A stretch of 64,000 nucleotides of DNA from Streptomyces agglomeratus (GCF_001746415.1 NZ_MEHJ01000001.1:7756501-7820500); one strand, 5' to 3'; positions 52,574-61,641 are shown, counted from the stretch's first letter. The notes: generated from the sequence alone by a model not told the origin. Translations and numbers: made by a program.

Positions 52574-53388
52574 GGCATCAGTGGACGGCATTCACGGTGG
52601 CCTTTGGCTTCACGCTGACCGGTCACCTGCGCAACCGCCTTGCGATGGCCATGATTGCCTTCTTTATCCCGACTTGGATCTACCTGGTCCGTGCCACCGC
52701 TCTAAACAAGAACATCACCTTCAACAGCAGCGCACTGGGCATCGACGTGGTCGCGTCGATGAACCGCACCATCCAGGTCTCCAGCTCGCTGCACGCAGTC
52801 GCGGTGATCGCCGGTTTCATGATGTTTATGGCTACCTTCAGCGCCCGGGACATGGACCTGCGCCTGGTTCTGGCGGGCTACCCCCGGTTGCAGCTGCTGG
52901 CCGCCAAACTTGGCGCCCTCCTCGTCGTCACTGCACTGCTCACCTGTTACACCCTCGGCCTGCTGCGGCTGTCCTGGCCACTGGCCCAACCTGGGGCAGT
53001 GGCCGCCGCCCTGGCAGCGGCCATCCTGGCCTACGGAGGACTGGGCATCATGGCCGGCTACCTGCTGCGTAGCGAACTGGAAGGATTCTTCGTCGTGGTG
53101 ATGGCCACGCTGATCGATGTCGCCATGCAAAGCCCTGTTTCGAACCCTGCTGGTGACCAGGCATTTCTGAGTGCCCTGCCGCTGTACGGACCCGCGCAGG
53201 CGGCCCTGGCCGCCTCCTTCACCCACACGGCCTCCTTCACCTGCGCGGCCCGGGCTCTGTACTGGTTCGCGGCCACCAGCCTTCTGGCCCTGCTCACCTT
53301 CTGCCTACGCACCCGCCACTACGGCCAGCTCATCACGGCCTCGTCGTCAGCCGACTTGTGCCTGCGGGCCGACTCAAGTACGACCTAG
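52570..53388 (+). CDS. ABC-2 type transporter permease
   Basis: 272 residues with about six hydrophobic helices (MAMIAFFIPTWIYLVRATAL; HAVAVIAGFMMFMATFSARD; LGALLVVTALLTCYTLGLLR; GAVAAALAAAILAYGGLGIM; YLLRSELEGFFVVVMATLID). The region between helix 1 and 2 is periplasmic and polar. It probably exports a lipid-like or small natural product made by nearby enzymes. The pair is divergent from the PAP2-like gene. Confidence 0.85.
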   Translation: MRHQWTAFTVAFGFTLTGHLRNRLAMAMIAFFIPTWIYLVRATALNKNITFNSSALGIDVVASMNRTIQVSSSLHAVAVIAGFMMFMATFSARDMDLRLVLAGYPRLQLLAAKLGALLVVTALLTCYTLGLLRLSWPLAQPGAVAAALAAAILAYGGLGIMAGYLLRSELEGFFVVVMATLIDVAMQSPVSNPAGDQAFLSALPLYGPAQAALAASFTHTASFTCAARALYWFAATSLLALLTFCLRTRHYGQLITASSSADLCLRADSSTT

Positions 53389-53639
53389 CAGGACATGGCC
53401 TGACAAGCGGGGCGCTAGTGCCCGCACGGGGCTGAGACCCTGCGGATGGACCAAGAGGTCGTCGATGCCTGGCACCACTCGCGCTGGCAGGCATCGCTCC
53501 ATGACGGCAGGGGATGGCCGGGTAGCTCGCTTCCGGAGGGCCGGGCGCCGCATCGCCGACATCAAGGGCGTCGTCAGAGTAATGCCGGACCGTTCCTTGC
53601 CCGGCCGACGGTCGTTGCAGCAAACGTGCTCGATGACGA

Positions 53640-54147
53640 CGCCAGGCGTGTGCCTGCGGTGATGGGATACCTTCCTGGGCCGTGGCGGCGCTGGCGGGCG
53701 GAAGATGGCTGCACCTGGCCGTCGAGCAAGGTCAAAAGCCCATGGCGATCGTGGTTACAGCGGGGCAGCGCGGAGACTCGCCGCAGTTCGAACCCGTGCT
53801 GGAGAAGGTCCGCGTGCCCCGCATCGGGCCGGGCCGGCCGCGCGTCCGCCCCAATCGGGTGCACGCTGACAAGGCGTACGCCTCCCGCAAGAACCGGGCC
53901 TACCTGCGCCGCCGGGATCCGCTGCACCATCCCGGACAAGGCCGACCAGTCCAACAACCGCAAGCGCCGCGGCTCTCGCGGCGGCCGGCCACCGAAGTTC
54001 GACCCGGAAGACTACAAAGCCCGACACGCGGTCGAGTGCGGTATCAACCGTCTCAAAAGGCGCCGCGCCGTAGCCACAAGGTACGACAAACTAGCCGTCC
54101 GCTACGAAGCGACTGTTCTGGTTGCAGCCATCAACGAGTGGTTGTGA
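53640..54147 (+). pseudogene. IS5-family transposase relic
   Basis: One frame gives [20 protein letters not shown] (second Asp region), the other [20 protein letters not shown] and [20 protein letters not shown] (Glu end) to the stop at 54147. The region 53389-53640 before it holds nothing recognised. Same subgroup as 41085-42000. Confidence 0.75.
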
Positions 54148-54337
54148 GGGGGTGTTGACGGGCGCATGGCTCTGAGGGTGACCACGGGAACCAGGAATGA
54201 GCCTCACGCCAACCAGGTCGCCCGCATGCCCAGCCCTGGAGCACCTCAGCCACAGGTTCCACTGTGAAGACACCGTGCCCACGAGGTACCCATGTCTGGA
54301 AGTGCCTGTCCGGCCCTCCCTCGCCCTATTTCACCTG

Positions 54338-54500
54338 ATAGCTCAGGTCGTCATTGAGAAAGACCTGCATGTAATGCTGGTCGGCGGGTTCCAAATCGAG
54401 CCGCCGCACGATGACAAATCGACATGCGAGGTTCATATCAGCAAGCACGTCGTGCAGCTGGTCCTCGGACGGGTCGTCCCGTCCGCCTCAACTGCTTGAA
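54338..54500 (-). pseudogene. Fragment of a conserved Streptomyces hypothetical protein
   Basis: The minus strand reads PSEDQLHDVLADMNLACRFV, then IVRRLDLEPADQHYMQVFLN and DDLSYQVK, followed by a stop at 54338. Its look is that of a conserved small actinobacterial protein, but the N-terminus is out of frame and the normal C-terminus is missing. Confidence 0.45.
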
Positions 54501-54639
54501 GCACTGGTGTTGCCATGCAGCTGACTCTAGTCACCCATCAGGCTCTCAACCTTGGCGGGTTCCACTTCTGAAATACGCTCTACTGATCTTTTCGTAAGTT
54601 CAGTGGGTGTGGTGGCCGTGTGGGTGGGAGGCTGTCGGG

Positions 54640-54900
54640 GTGGCATATCAACCTTCCTCTTCGGTTGCCGGCTCTTCCCTTCCTGCTTTGTCGCGGCCTC
54701 AGTTGGCGGAGGCGCGTCGTGTTCGGGCAGTCGAGTTGTTCGAGGGCGGCGTCTCGAACGCGGAGATCGCGAGGGCGGTGGGGGTGTGTGCCGAGAGTGT
54801 GCGGCGTTGGCGGCGGGTGTGGGAGCAAGGCGGTGCTTCGGCCTTGCGGTGACGGGCAGCCACCGGACGCCCACCCAAGCTGGACGACACCCAGGTCGGG
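54640..54900 (+). pseudogene. IS630-family transposase N-terminal fragment
   Basis: A GTG at 54640 opens a leader and then RRVRAVELFEGGVSNAEIAR and GVCAESVRRWRRVWEQGGAS, a helix-turn-helix of the IS630 type. A frameshift near 54850 leads to RPPKLDDTQV. It is cut at 54900 by the IS256 derivative. Confidence 0.75.
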
Positions 54901-55317
54901 GACTGTAAATCGTTCGGTGTAACTCCCGATCAAGGAAGATGCACCGATGACCAGTGAGAACGTGATTGAGGCCGAGAACGTCGAGCCGTCTGAGCCGAAG
55001 CCCTCGAGGCCGGTGGACGACCGGCTGATCGACGAGTCGGTGGCCCGCGCCCAGGCCGAGGGCTTGCAGTTGACCGGTGAGGGCGGCCTGCTGCAGCACC
55101 TGACGAAGCGGCTGTTGGAGTCCGCCCTGGAGGGCGAGATCACCGACCACCTCGGCTATGACAAGCACGACCCGGCCGGGAAGAACGGCGGGAACAGCCG
55201 CAACGGAACACGAGGCAAGACTGCCCTGAACGCCTTCGACATCACCTTCGACGGCCGACTCTCCGCAGCCCGTCAGTAACCCCAACCACCCTCGTTACAC
55301 CGTTCGATTGACAGACC
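54898..55317 (+). mobile_element. Internally deleted IS256 derivative with both ends (MITE-like)
   Basis: The left end (54902-54922, CTGTAAATCGTTCGGTGTAAC) is an inverted repeat of the right end (55294-55314; 18 of 21 bases match). Only ~420 bases lie between the ends, against ~1.3 kb for a full IS256. The left end is shared with the second IS256 fragment at 60721-60752. Such a short form could be moved by an intact IS256 transposase elsewhere in the genome. Confidence 0.8.
54947..55279 (+). CDS. IS256 transposase, in-frame internal deletion (110 residues)
   Basis: Residues 1-90 match the IS256 N-terminus (DESVARAQAEGLQLTGEGGL, LESALEGEITDHLGYDKHDP, GNSRNGTRGKT). Then it jumps directly to the family's very C-terminus (ALNAFDITFDGRLSAARQ). 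The whole catalytic DDE domain is missing but the frame is kept. The protein could bind ends and inhibit transposition, or be inert. Confidence 0.85.
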   Translation: MTSENVIEAENVEPSEPKPSRPVDDRLIDESVARAQAEGLQLTGEGGLLQHLTKRLLESALEGEITDHLGYDKHDPAGKNGGNSRNGTRGKTALNAFDITFDGRLSAARQ

Positions 55318-55478
55318 CGCCCAAGGCAATCGACGACCTACTAGACGCTCCAGCGGTGTAGGTGTTCGTGACCGGCCGGGCATGTGGAGCGGAGGGCCGA
55401 AGGTTCAGGAGCGCGTGCGGCGCGGCGGTATTCGATTACGGACCGGCAGAGGAGACGATAGGGCGGGAGGTGTATTCC

Positions 55479-56297
55479 ATGGGTGAGTACGTAGAAGCCA
55501 ACGGAACCACGATCTGGACCGAGAGCCGTGGCCAAGGGCCCGATGTCCTGCTGATCGCGGGGCTGAGCGATCCCGCCGAGGCGTGGCAGGAGCAGCTCGA
55601 CGGGCTGTCGGGCCGGTACCGGGTCATTGCCTTCGACAACCGAGGGTCGGGGCGGACGCCGTTGCCCGACGGGCCCCTGTCCGTGGCCATGATGGCTGAC
55701 GACGCCGCGGAGCTGCTCCGGGGGCTCCGGGTCGACAGGGCGCATGTCGCCGGTTTCTCGGGTGGCAGCGCGATCGCGCAGGAGCTGGCCCTCCGTCACC
55801 CGGAGGCTGTCCGCAGCCTCGTCCTTATGAGTACCTGGGCACGGGCGGACGCCTACTTCACCACGATGGCCCGCTTCTGGCACTGGCTGGTGACGGAAGC
55901 GCCCAACGAGCGCGCCGTGCTCGAGGCGTTCTTTCTGTGGATGTACACGCCGCGCGCCCATGCCGATGGCACGGTGCAGCGGATCATCGACGAAACCCTC
56001 GCCTTCCCGTACCCGCAGTCCGCCGATGCCTTCCAGCGTCAACTGGAGCCGTTCATGCGGCACGACACGCTCGACCGGCTGTCCGGCATCACCGCACCGA
56101 CCCTCGTCCTAGCCGGCGAACGGGACATCACCACGCCGCCGCGGCTCGGGCGGGTCGTGGCCGACGCCATCCCGGGCGCCCGCTTCGAGGTCATGGCGGA
56201 GGAGGCCCACCAGCCGTTCCAGGAATCCCCGGACTTGTTCAACCTACGGGTCGACGCTTTCTGGCGCGAGGTCGACGGCGAGACCCTGCCGTCCTGA
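55479..56297 (+). CDS. Alpha/beta hydrolase
   Basis: 272 residues from an ATG with GGGAGGTG upstream. The HG-type oxyanion region is replaced by IAGLSDPAEAWQEQ; the nucleophile is in HVAGFSGGSAIAQELALRHP (GxSxG), the acid in LAGERDITTPPRLGRVV, and His in AEEAHQPFQESPDLF. The ADAYFTTMARFWHWLVTEAP segment forms the cap. Members include esterases, epoxide hydrolases and lactonases; substrate not predictable. It stands alone between IS relics. Confidence 0.85.
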   Translation: MGEYVEANGTTIWTESRGQGPDVLLIAGLSDPAEAWQEQLDGLSGRYRVIAFDNRGSGRTPLPDGPLSVAMMADDAAELLRGLRVDRAHVAGFSGGSAIAQELALRHPEAVRSLVLMSTWARADAYFTTMARFWHWLVTEAPNERAVLEAFFLWMYTPRAHADGTVQRIIDETLAFPYPQSADAFQRQLEPFMRHDTLDRLSGITAPTLVLAGERDITTPPRLGRVVADAIPGARFEVMAEEAHQPFQESPDLFNLRVDAFWREVDGETLPS

Positions 56298-56870
56298 TCC
56301 TCAAGCGGCGTTCATCGGCGGCCGCTTGCGCCATCCCACCCCGAGTGTCGATGACCGGCACCGGCGGCCACGCGCCTCGGTGCAGTCGGCCGCCGCCAGC
56401 GTCTACACCATGAGCGCCAGGCGACTCGGGGCCATCGCGGCTCTGATGGTTGGGCTGATCGGCACGGCCCTCAGTGGGCCGGCTCTGACCCGCTACCGCA
56501 GCGCTGGCTGACCGCAGCGGAATAGGAGCGCGGCACGCTTCGGGGCAGCCTGTTACCGACATCTGGTGGCGGGGCAAGGACTCGCCCGTCGCCATCTACC
56601 GCGGCGAAGCCGTTAATCCTGTGCCCCTCAGTGCCGAGAGGCCACGGTCCAGGTCGGTAGCGGCTGAGCCGTACGCGCCGTGTGTTGTTGCCGACTGCGG
56701 ACACCCTCCCGTCTGCAGGTGGCCACACCTGCACCCTCAGCGTCGACCGGGCTGTCAAAGGCTTGATGGTGCGGGGAATTGCGAGTGTCCAAGCTGGTGT
56801 GGGCGGTCTTTACGGGGCAGGCTGTGAAGTGGAACGGCTTCGGGCACCTTGCGCGAGAGGGAATCCAGCA
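56298..56870. other. Mostly non-coding
   Basis: A possible 34-residue peptide from 56410 (MSARRLGAIAALMVGLIGTA) looks like a signal peptide whose mature part is missing. Nothing else recognised. Confidence 0.4.
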
Positions 56871-57227
56871 ATGATTCAGATCGCGGATATCCGTGAGTGG
56901 CGCACCCATGATGTCGTCGATGTGGGCGGTCACAAGATTGGTGTGTTGGAAGCGGTCTACGTGGACACCAGCACCGACGAGCCGGCCATGGCGACTGTCC
57001 AGGTGGGGCTGCCCACCCGGCGCCACCTGGTCTTCGTCCCGCTGGCGGGCGCGCTGGTCGGACCGGGTTACGTCAAGGTCGACTACGACCGATCGCTGGT
57101 GAAGAAGTGCCCGTCGATCGGCACGGACGATGTCCTGCCCGCCGAGGACGAGGCGGCGGTCTTCGCGCACTACGGCCTGGCGTACCAGCCGGGTGTGAAC
57201 GGGGAGCGTCAGCTCGCCCGCCGTTGA
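56871..57227 (+). CDS. PRC-barrel domain protein
   Basis: 118 residues from an ATG at 56871. The beta-barrel pattern is DIREWRTHDVVDVGGHKIGV, EAVYVDTSTDEPAMATVQVG, RRHLVFVPLAGALVGPGYVK, VDYDRSLVKKCPSIG. Such proteins are often stress-induced in actinomycetes. It precedes a small membrane protein by 26 bases, so the two are probably co-transcribed. Confidence 0.85.
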   Translation: MIQIADIREWRTHDVVDVGGHKIGVLEAVYVDTSTDEPAMATVQVGLPTRRHLVFVPLAGALVGPGYVKVDYDRSLVKKCPSIGTDDVLPAEDEAAVFAHYGLAYQPGVNGERQLARR

Positions 57228-57253
57228 CCGGCCCGTCAAGGAGGTCCTAAGTA

Positions 57254-57424
57254 ATGACGTTTTTCCTGATCCTCGTCATCGCGGCAATCGTGTTGGGCTT
57301 CATCGGTGTCCTCGTGGAAGGCTTGTTCTACCTGTTGATCATCGGCATCGCGGTGTTCGTCGCGGCCCTGGTCTACTTCGGTCTGCACCTACGGCGCTCC
57401 GGCCGACGCCGCCCGTTGCGCTGA
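57254..57424 (+). CDS. Small two-helix membrane protein
   Basis: 56 residues from an ATG with AAGGAGG upstream. Almost entirely hydrophobic (FFLILVIAAIVLGFIGVLVE, LFYLLIIGIAVFVAALVYFG) with a basic end RRSGRRRPLR. Similar tiny proteins accompany stress genes in Streptomyces. Confidence 0.7.
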   Translation: MTFFLILVIAAIVLGFIGVLVEGLFYLLIIGIAVFVAALVYFGLHLRRSGRRRPLR

Positions 57425-57871
57425 GCAGCCCGCCTCGACCAGCGACACGGCGGGCTGACGTGCCAGGCCGCTGGGCATTGACCACGCGGCCGCATTACCC
57501 CGACCTCGCTCACTGCGTGGCCGACCGCAGACCGTGCGGGGATTCGACCAGCGCACCCGCTGCCGCTGGCGCCCTGGTCGCTGCCCGGCTGGCGGCAGCT
57601 GGGTGGCGGATGGCGGGCGTGGTCGGAGTCTGGTCCGGTTCGTCTTCGACGGGCGGCTGGCCCTCGTGCAGCGGGGCAGCCTGGTGCTTCCGGTCGGTTG
57701 GCCTGCTTGTCAGCTGGGGTTGGTGTTGTTGCCGGACGTGCTCAGCGAGCACAGCTGCAGTGCGGGGGCGGGTGCCTTGATCTTGCACGTGGCCCTCCAG
57801 CGCCTTCTCGATGGCGGGGTTCTGTACGTGCGAACGCGGTGCCGCCGCCAGTGGTGTCGGGACGTTGCTGG
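57425..57871. other. No recognised gene
   Basis: Open frames in both strands, none with a known motif. It contains the boundary of the broken membrane-protein gene on the minus strand. Confidence 0.4.
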
Positions 57872-58168
57872 TTAAACTGCCGTGCCGGCCGCTGCAGCGG
57901 GATCCAGCGCGGCACGACCTCGCCCCACGGCTGCACCAGACCGAGCGTCAGCAGGGCGAGCGCCTCGGAGACCGCAGTCAGCGTCAGGACGTACAGCACG
58001 CCCCAGCCGGTACGGACCGGGATCCGAGGCCACCGGGAGCCCGGCGACCAGGGCGATCCGCCACAACCCTGACGGCAGGGTGACCAGCGGTACGGCGTAG
58101 GCGGCGAGGACGGCCCAGCGCGGCACATCGGGTAGTACTTTCCCTCTCGGCATGTGATCGATTCTCAT
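57872..58168 (-). pseudogene. Membrane protein, frameshifted and 3'-truncated
   Basis: The ATG at 58168 opens RIDHMPRGKVLPDVPRWAVL and AAYAVPLVTLPSGLWRIALV (helices). A frameshift near 58035 separates it from PVRTGWGVLYVLTLTAVSEA and LALLTLGLVQPWGEVVPRWI. After that the sequence turns into unrelated QRPARQFNQQRP. Several helices of the original protein are missing. Function unknown. Confidence 0.65.
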
Positions 58169-58229
58169 CACGGGGGCGTCGCCGCACCTCAACCTACGGG
58201 GCCATCCACCTCCCCCGTATGGGGGAGAA

Positions 58230-58640
58230 GCATGTACGGTCAAACTTTTCGCGTGCGCGGCAGTCCGTCCTCGGCCGGCCCGCCCTGCCGCGTGACCCAG
58301 GAGCGCGGCGAACTGCTTCTGTGCCAGCGGTCGGTCCATCGCGCACTGCGCGGGGCGCTGGAAGAACTTTGTGCCGTACGGGCGTTACGGGTGCCGGCGG
58401 TGGCGGCGAGCACGGCGGCCACCGCGGCCAGCTCCTCTCTGTCGGATGTCCGCGGACGACGTGGAGCACGGAGGACGGGCGGGAGAGCGAGGGGCCTTCC
58501 GTGTCCGTGATGCCGGCTGGTTCCCGTGCTTGTCGCACCGGCAGGGGGGCGTGCTTCTCGCGGAGCATCGCGAGTGCGCTGATGAGCACGTCGCGGCGGG
58601 GTCGATGACGTCGTCGACGAGGCCGCGTTCGGCTAACGCG
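58230..58640 (-). pseudogene. Acyl-CoA carboxylase beta-subunit end and epsilon-subunit relic
   Basis: From 58640 the minus strand reads AERGLVDDVIDPAA, then after a shift VLISALAMLREKHAPLPVR, the C-terminus of a biotin-dependent carboxylase transferase subunit (AccB/PccB type). After it, in further frames, come RGHPTE and ELAAVAAVLAATAGTRNART, the pattern of the small epsilon subunit. Upstream coding is cut off by the IS1380 fragment at 58641. Confidence 0.65.
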
Positions 58641-59218
58641 AAAGTGCCTTCTGAGCTGGGACGATGAACCTTGTCGAGGGGTTCTGTCGGTCCAGCGGAA
58701 GGCACTTTCTGCGTGCAGGGTATCGGTTCGCGTCCCAGGCTCCACGTCTCCGCTGACGGTGCGGGGGTGGTTGGTCACGCCGGATCACGGTTACTGGCTG
58801 ATCTCGCCGATGCCACCGGACTGACCAGCTCGTACTCCACCGCGCTCGGACCGCTTCGGCCACGCGGCACTGGTCATGACCCGGGCCGGATCGCCACCGA
58901 CCTCGCGGTAATGGTGGCTGATGGCGGCGAGGCGATCGCGGACCTGGCTGTGCTGCGCGACCAGGGCGAGGTGTTCGGCCCGGTCGCCTCCACAGCGACT
59001 GCCTGGCGGCTGCTGGCCGCCGTCGACGAACGCATCTGGACCGTCTGCGGTCGGCGCGCGCTCAGGCCCGGGAAGTGGCCTGGCTGCAGGCGTGCGAGAC
59101 ACGCTCCGGCATACCGGCGGCGAAAGCGGGCGGACGGGAGGTGCCTGGCCTGGTCCTGGACATCGACGCCACGCTGATCACCTGCCATTCCGAGAAGGAC
59201 CAGGCCGCACCCACCTAC
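58641..59218 (+). mobile_element. IS1380-family element, left part
   Basis: The transposase N-terminus reads GIGSRPRLHVSADGAGVVGH, ATGLTSSYSTALGPLRPRGT, IATDLAVMVADGGEAIADLA and, after a shift, ACETRSGIPAAKAGGREVPG, VLDIDATLITCHSEKDQAAP (catalytic Asp of the family). It stops at about 59218 where an IS3 fragment begins. Truncated and frameshifted, so inactive. Confidence 0.85.
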
Positions 59219-59879
59219 TCCTGCGGATGCCGTAGCGGTTGCAGACTTGGGCAAACGCGGCGGACGTGTATGGGGATCCGCGGTCCGCATGGAAGATCAC
59301 TCCGGCGGCTTGCCCGCCACGGGCTGCGACTGCGGCCTGGAGCGCGTCGATGACGAGCTCGGCCCGCATATGCGGAGCCATGGACCAGCCGAGCACCCGG
59401 CGGGAGCGGATGTCGATGACGCAGGCGAGGTAGAGCCACGCGGCTCCGACCTGCACGTATGTGATGTCGCCGCACCACTTCTCGTTCAGTGCGCCGGCGG
59501 TGCAGTCCCGCTGGACCAGGTCCGGCACCGGTGGTGCTAGGAGGTCCGGGATCGTGGTGCGCTTCTTCTTCCGCAGGTGGCGGCCGATGATGCCGTGCTT
59601 GCGCATCAGCCTGGCCACCCGTTTGCGGTTGACCGTGTGGCCGAAGCCGCGCAGTTCGGCGTGGACTCGAAGCGCCCCGTAGTTCCCACGGTGCTCGGCA
59701 TGGATCTCGCGGATCTCCTCGACCAGGGTGTCCTCGGCGCCCTGCCGCTCCGCCCGCGCCTGGGCGCCGGCGATCCACCGGTAGTAGCCCGAGCGGGCGA
59801 CTTCCAGCACCCGGCATATCCGCTTGATGCCGAACATCTCGACCTGGGCGGAGACGAAGTCCCAAGCGGCGGTTTTCAC
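59218..59879 (-). pseudogene. IS3-family transposase OrfB, 3'-truncated
   Basis: From a GTG overlapping the orfA stop (GTGA), KTAAWDFVSAQVEMFGIKRI, GNYGALRVHAELRGFGHTVN, KWCGDITYVQVGAAWLYLAC (first Asp) and GVIFHADRGSPYTSAAFAQV (second Asp). The catalytic Glu and last ~60 residues are missing. Confidence 0.85.
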
Positions 59880-60256
59880 TTCATCTCCCGGGCAAAATAG
59901 GCGGCTGCCCGTCGCAGGATCTCCCGCTCGAGCTGCCATTCCTTTTCCGCCTTGGCCAGTCGGGCGTTCTCCGCCCGCAGCCGGGCCAGCTCGGCCTCGG
60001 TGTCCTGCGACGTGCCGGAGACGGCCGGACGGTCGTGGGCATCACGCACCCAGGTCCGCAGAGTCTCGGGGTTGACGTTCAAATCGGCCGCGACGTCCCT
60101 GAACGTCCGCCTGCCGGCCGAGGCCCGCCACAACGCGATCGCGTCAGACCGGAACTCCGCACTGTACTGCGAGGGCCTTGCCACGTGGATCTACACCTTC
60201 CATGATCAACAAGATCCATTGTCAGGTGTGTCCACACCACGGGGATCACCTCAGGT
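59219..60256 (-). mobile_element. IS3-family element (copy 2), truncated at one end
   Basis: The complete left end (TGAGGTGATCCCCGTGG read on the minus strand from about 60255) lies inside an IS256 relic. orfA is intact and orfB lacks its end. The DNA upstream of orfA is nearly the same as in copy 1 at 32702. The missing end is at 59219, against the IS1380 fragment. Confidence 0.85.
59876..60184 (-). CDS. IS3-family transposase OrfA
   Basis: 102 residues, closely related to the copy at 32771-33073 (QYSAEFRSDAIALWRASAGR, NPETLRTWVRDAHDRPAVSG, LARLRAENARLAKAEKEWQL). Helix-turn-helix plus coiled coil. The partner OrfB is truncated. Confidence 0.85.
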   Translation of the reverse strand: MARPSQYSAEFRSDAIALWRASAGRRTFRDVAADLNVNPETLRTWVRDAHDRPAVSGTSQDTEAELARLRAENARLAKAEKEWQLEREILRRAAAYFAREMK

Positions 60257-60752
60257 GGGGCCTGCACCTCGCCGGTGGTCAGGCCCTTCGCGGCCAGCGA
60301 GATGACCATCTCGTCGATGCCGGTCAGGCGCTTCTGCCGCTTCTTGACGATCTTCGGCTCGAAGGAGCCGTCGCGGTCGCGGGGCACGGTTATTTCCACC
60401 GGACCGACGTCGGTCAGCACAGTCTTGGAGCGTGTGCCGTTGCGGGAGTTGCCACCGTTCTTGCCCGCCGGGTCGTGCTTGTCATAACCGAGATGGATGG
60501 TCGGTGATCTCGCCCTCCAAGGCGGACTCCAGCAGCCGCTTGGTCAGCTGCTGCAGCAGCCCGCCCTCGCCGGTCAAATGCAGGCCCTCGGCCTGGGCGC
60601 GGCCCACCAGCTCGTCGAGCAACTGGTCGTCCGCGGCCTTCGCCGACGCAGCCTTCGTGGGCTCGGCGGTCTCGGACTCGGACACGTTCTCAGTGGTCAT
60701 CGATGCATCTTCCATGATCGGGAGTTACACCGAACGATTTACAGTCCCGCTC
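60257..60752 (-). pseudogene. IS256-family element, N-terminal part
   Basis: The end (60721-60748, GAGTTACACCGAACGATTTA in plus) is the same inverted repeat as in the derivative at 54898. The transposase starts at an ATG at 60700: DQLLDELVGRAQAEGLHLTG, LLESALEGEITDH. Then a 4-base tandem duplication (CCATCCAT, near 60496) shifts the frame, and the rest (GPVEITVPRDRDGSFEPKIV, LTGIDEMVISLAAKGLTTGE) is in another frame. It is cut at 60256 by the IS3 insertion. Confidence 0.85.
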
Positions 60753-60789
60753 AACAAGGCCGGTCGGCTACGAGCCGACCGGCCTTGTT
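60753..60789 (-). terminator. Hairpin after the LysM gene
   Basis: A 17-base arm (AACAAGGCCGGTCGGCT) and its exact complement are separated by three bases. On the plus strand TTTTC follows. It lies 63 bases past the stop of the LysM gene and next to the IS256 end. Confidence 0.8.
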
Positions 60790-60851
60790 TTCGGTTCCCG
60801 GGGCATAAGCCCTCAGGCGTTCTTTCTAGTTGGCGAATTCACGCCGCACGG

Positions 60852-61283
60852 TCAGGCGGAAGGTGTGGGAACCTCAAGCCTGTCCCAGGTGAGCTTCCCC
60901 GGGAAGCCGTCCGCGTCGGAGCCCTCGAACCCATTCTTTTTCTGCCACTTGCTGTACGAGGCCTTGTCCGCCGACGACCACTTCTTGTCCGGCTCCGGCG
61001 GCTGGTAGGTGCCACAGCCTTCCTGCTTCAGGCGATGAGCCATCGCGAGGACGACCTTGTTGTTCGGCTGGTGGTGGAACCATTGCTTTCCGGGGAACGG
61101 CACGAAGCCGTTTCCTGAGTGGGAGATGACCAGGCGCTGCCCGACGCGGATCTTGTCGGGGTCCGGAATGTTGTTCAGCTGCTGGAGCTTCGCGACTGTG
61201 GTCCCGAAATGCTCGGCTATCTCGGAGAGAGTGTCGCCGTCTACGACGTAGTAGATGGCGTCTCGTGTCTGTGTTGTGGTCAT
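60852..61283 (-). CDS. LysM-domain, peptidoglycan-binding-type protein
   Basis: 143 residues from an ATG at 61283. N-terminal LysM: YYVVDGDTLSEIAEHFGTTV, AKLQQLNNIPDPDKIRVGQR. The C-terminal half (PGKQWFHHQPNNKVVLAMAH, KASYSKWQKKNGFEGSDADG, FPGKLTWDRLEVP) resembles a peptidoglycan-binding module of the PG_binding_1 style. There is no signal peptide, so it is either cytoplasmic and carried on a phage-like or injection structure, or exported by a non-classical route. Intact. Confidence 0.75.
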   Translation of the reverse strand: MTTTQTRDAIYYVVDGDTLSEIAEHFGTTVAKLQQLNNIPDPDKIRVGQRLVISHSGNGFVPFPGKQWFHHQPNNKVVLAMAHRLKQEGCGTYQPPEPDKKWSSADKASYSKWQKKNGFEGSDADGFPGKLTWDRLEVPTPSA

Positions 61284-61641
61284 GACTGCAACGCTAAGCC
61301 TGCTCGCAGCGGCTCGCATTTCGACGCTTAGCAGGCGTGCGGGTTCACCCTATTGGCGTATCGGCGTGTGAAGGGGTGTCTTGGTGGCGCTGGTTGGGTG
61401 TCAGTCGATGTGGGTTGGTCGTGCCTGGTGGCGTGTTCGGTCGGTGTTGACGATGGCTGCTATCTGGTGACCAGCCTGTTGCCGTGAGGCGCCCACGGGG
61501 TGGGCTGCTGACTGTCACGGTCATGGCTGTCCCTGCTGACAGGTTGGAGGGCCACGGGGCCCTGCTGTCACCCAGTGGGAGGCCGGTAGGAAGCAGGGTC
61601 CGGGGGTGGCTGGTCGTCGTCAGGACCGCCCTCCTAGGTTT
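61284..61641. other. Intergenic, nothing recognised
   Basis: Divergent promoter region for the LysM gene and the antitoxin gene. No coding sequence recognised. Confidence 0.4.
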
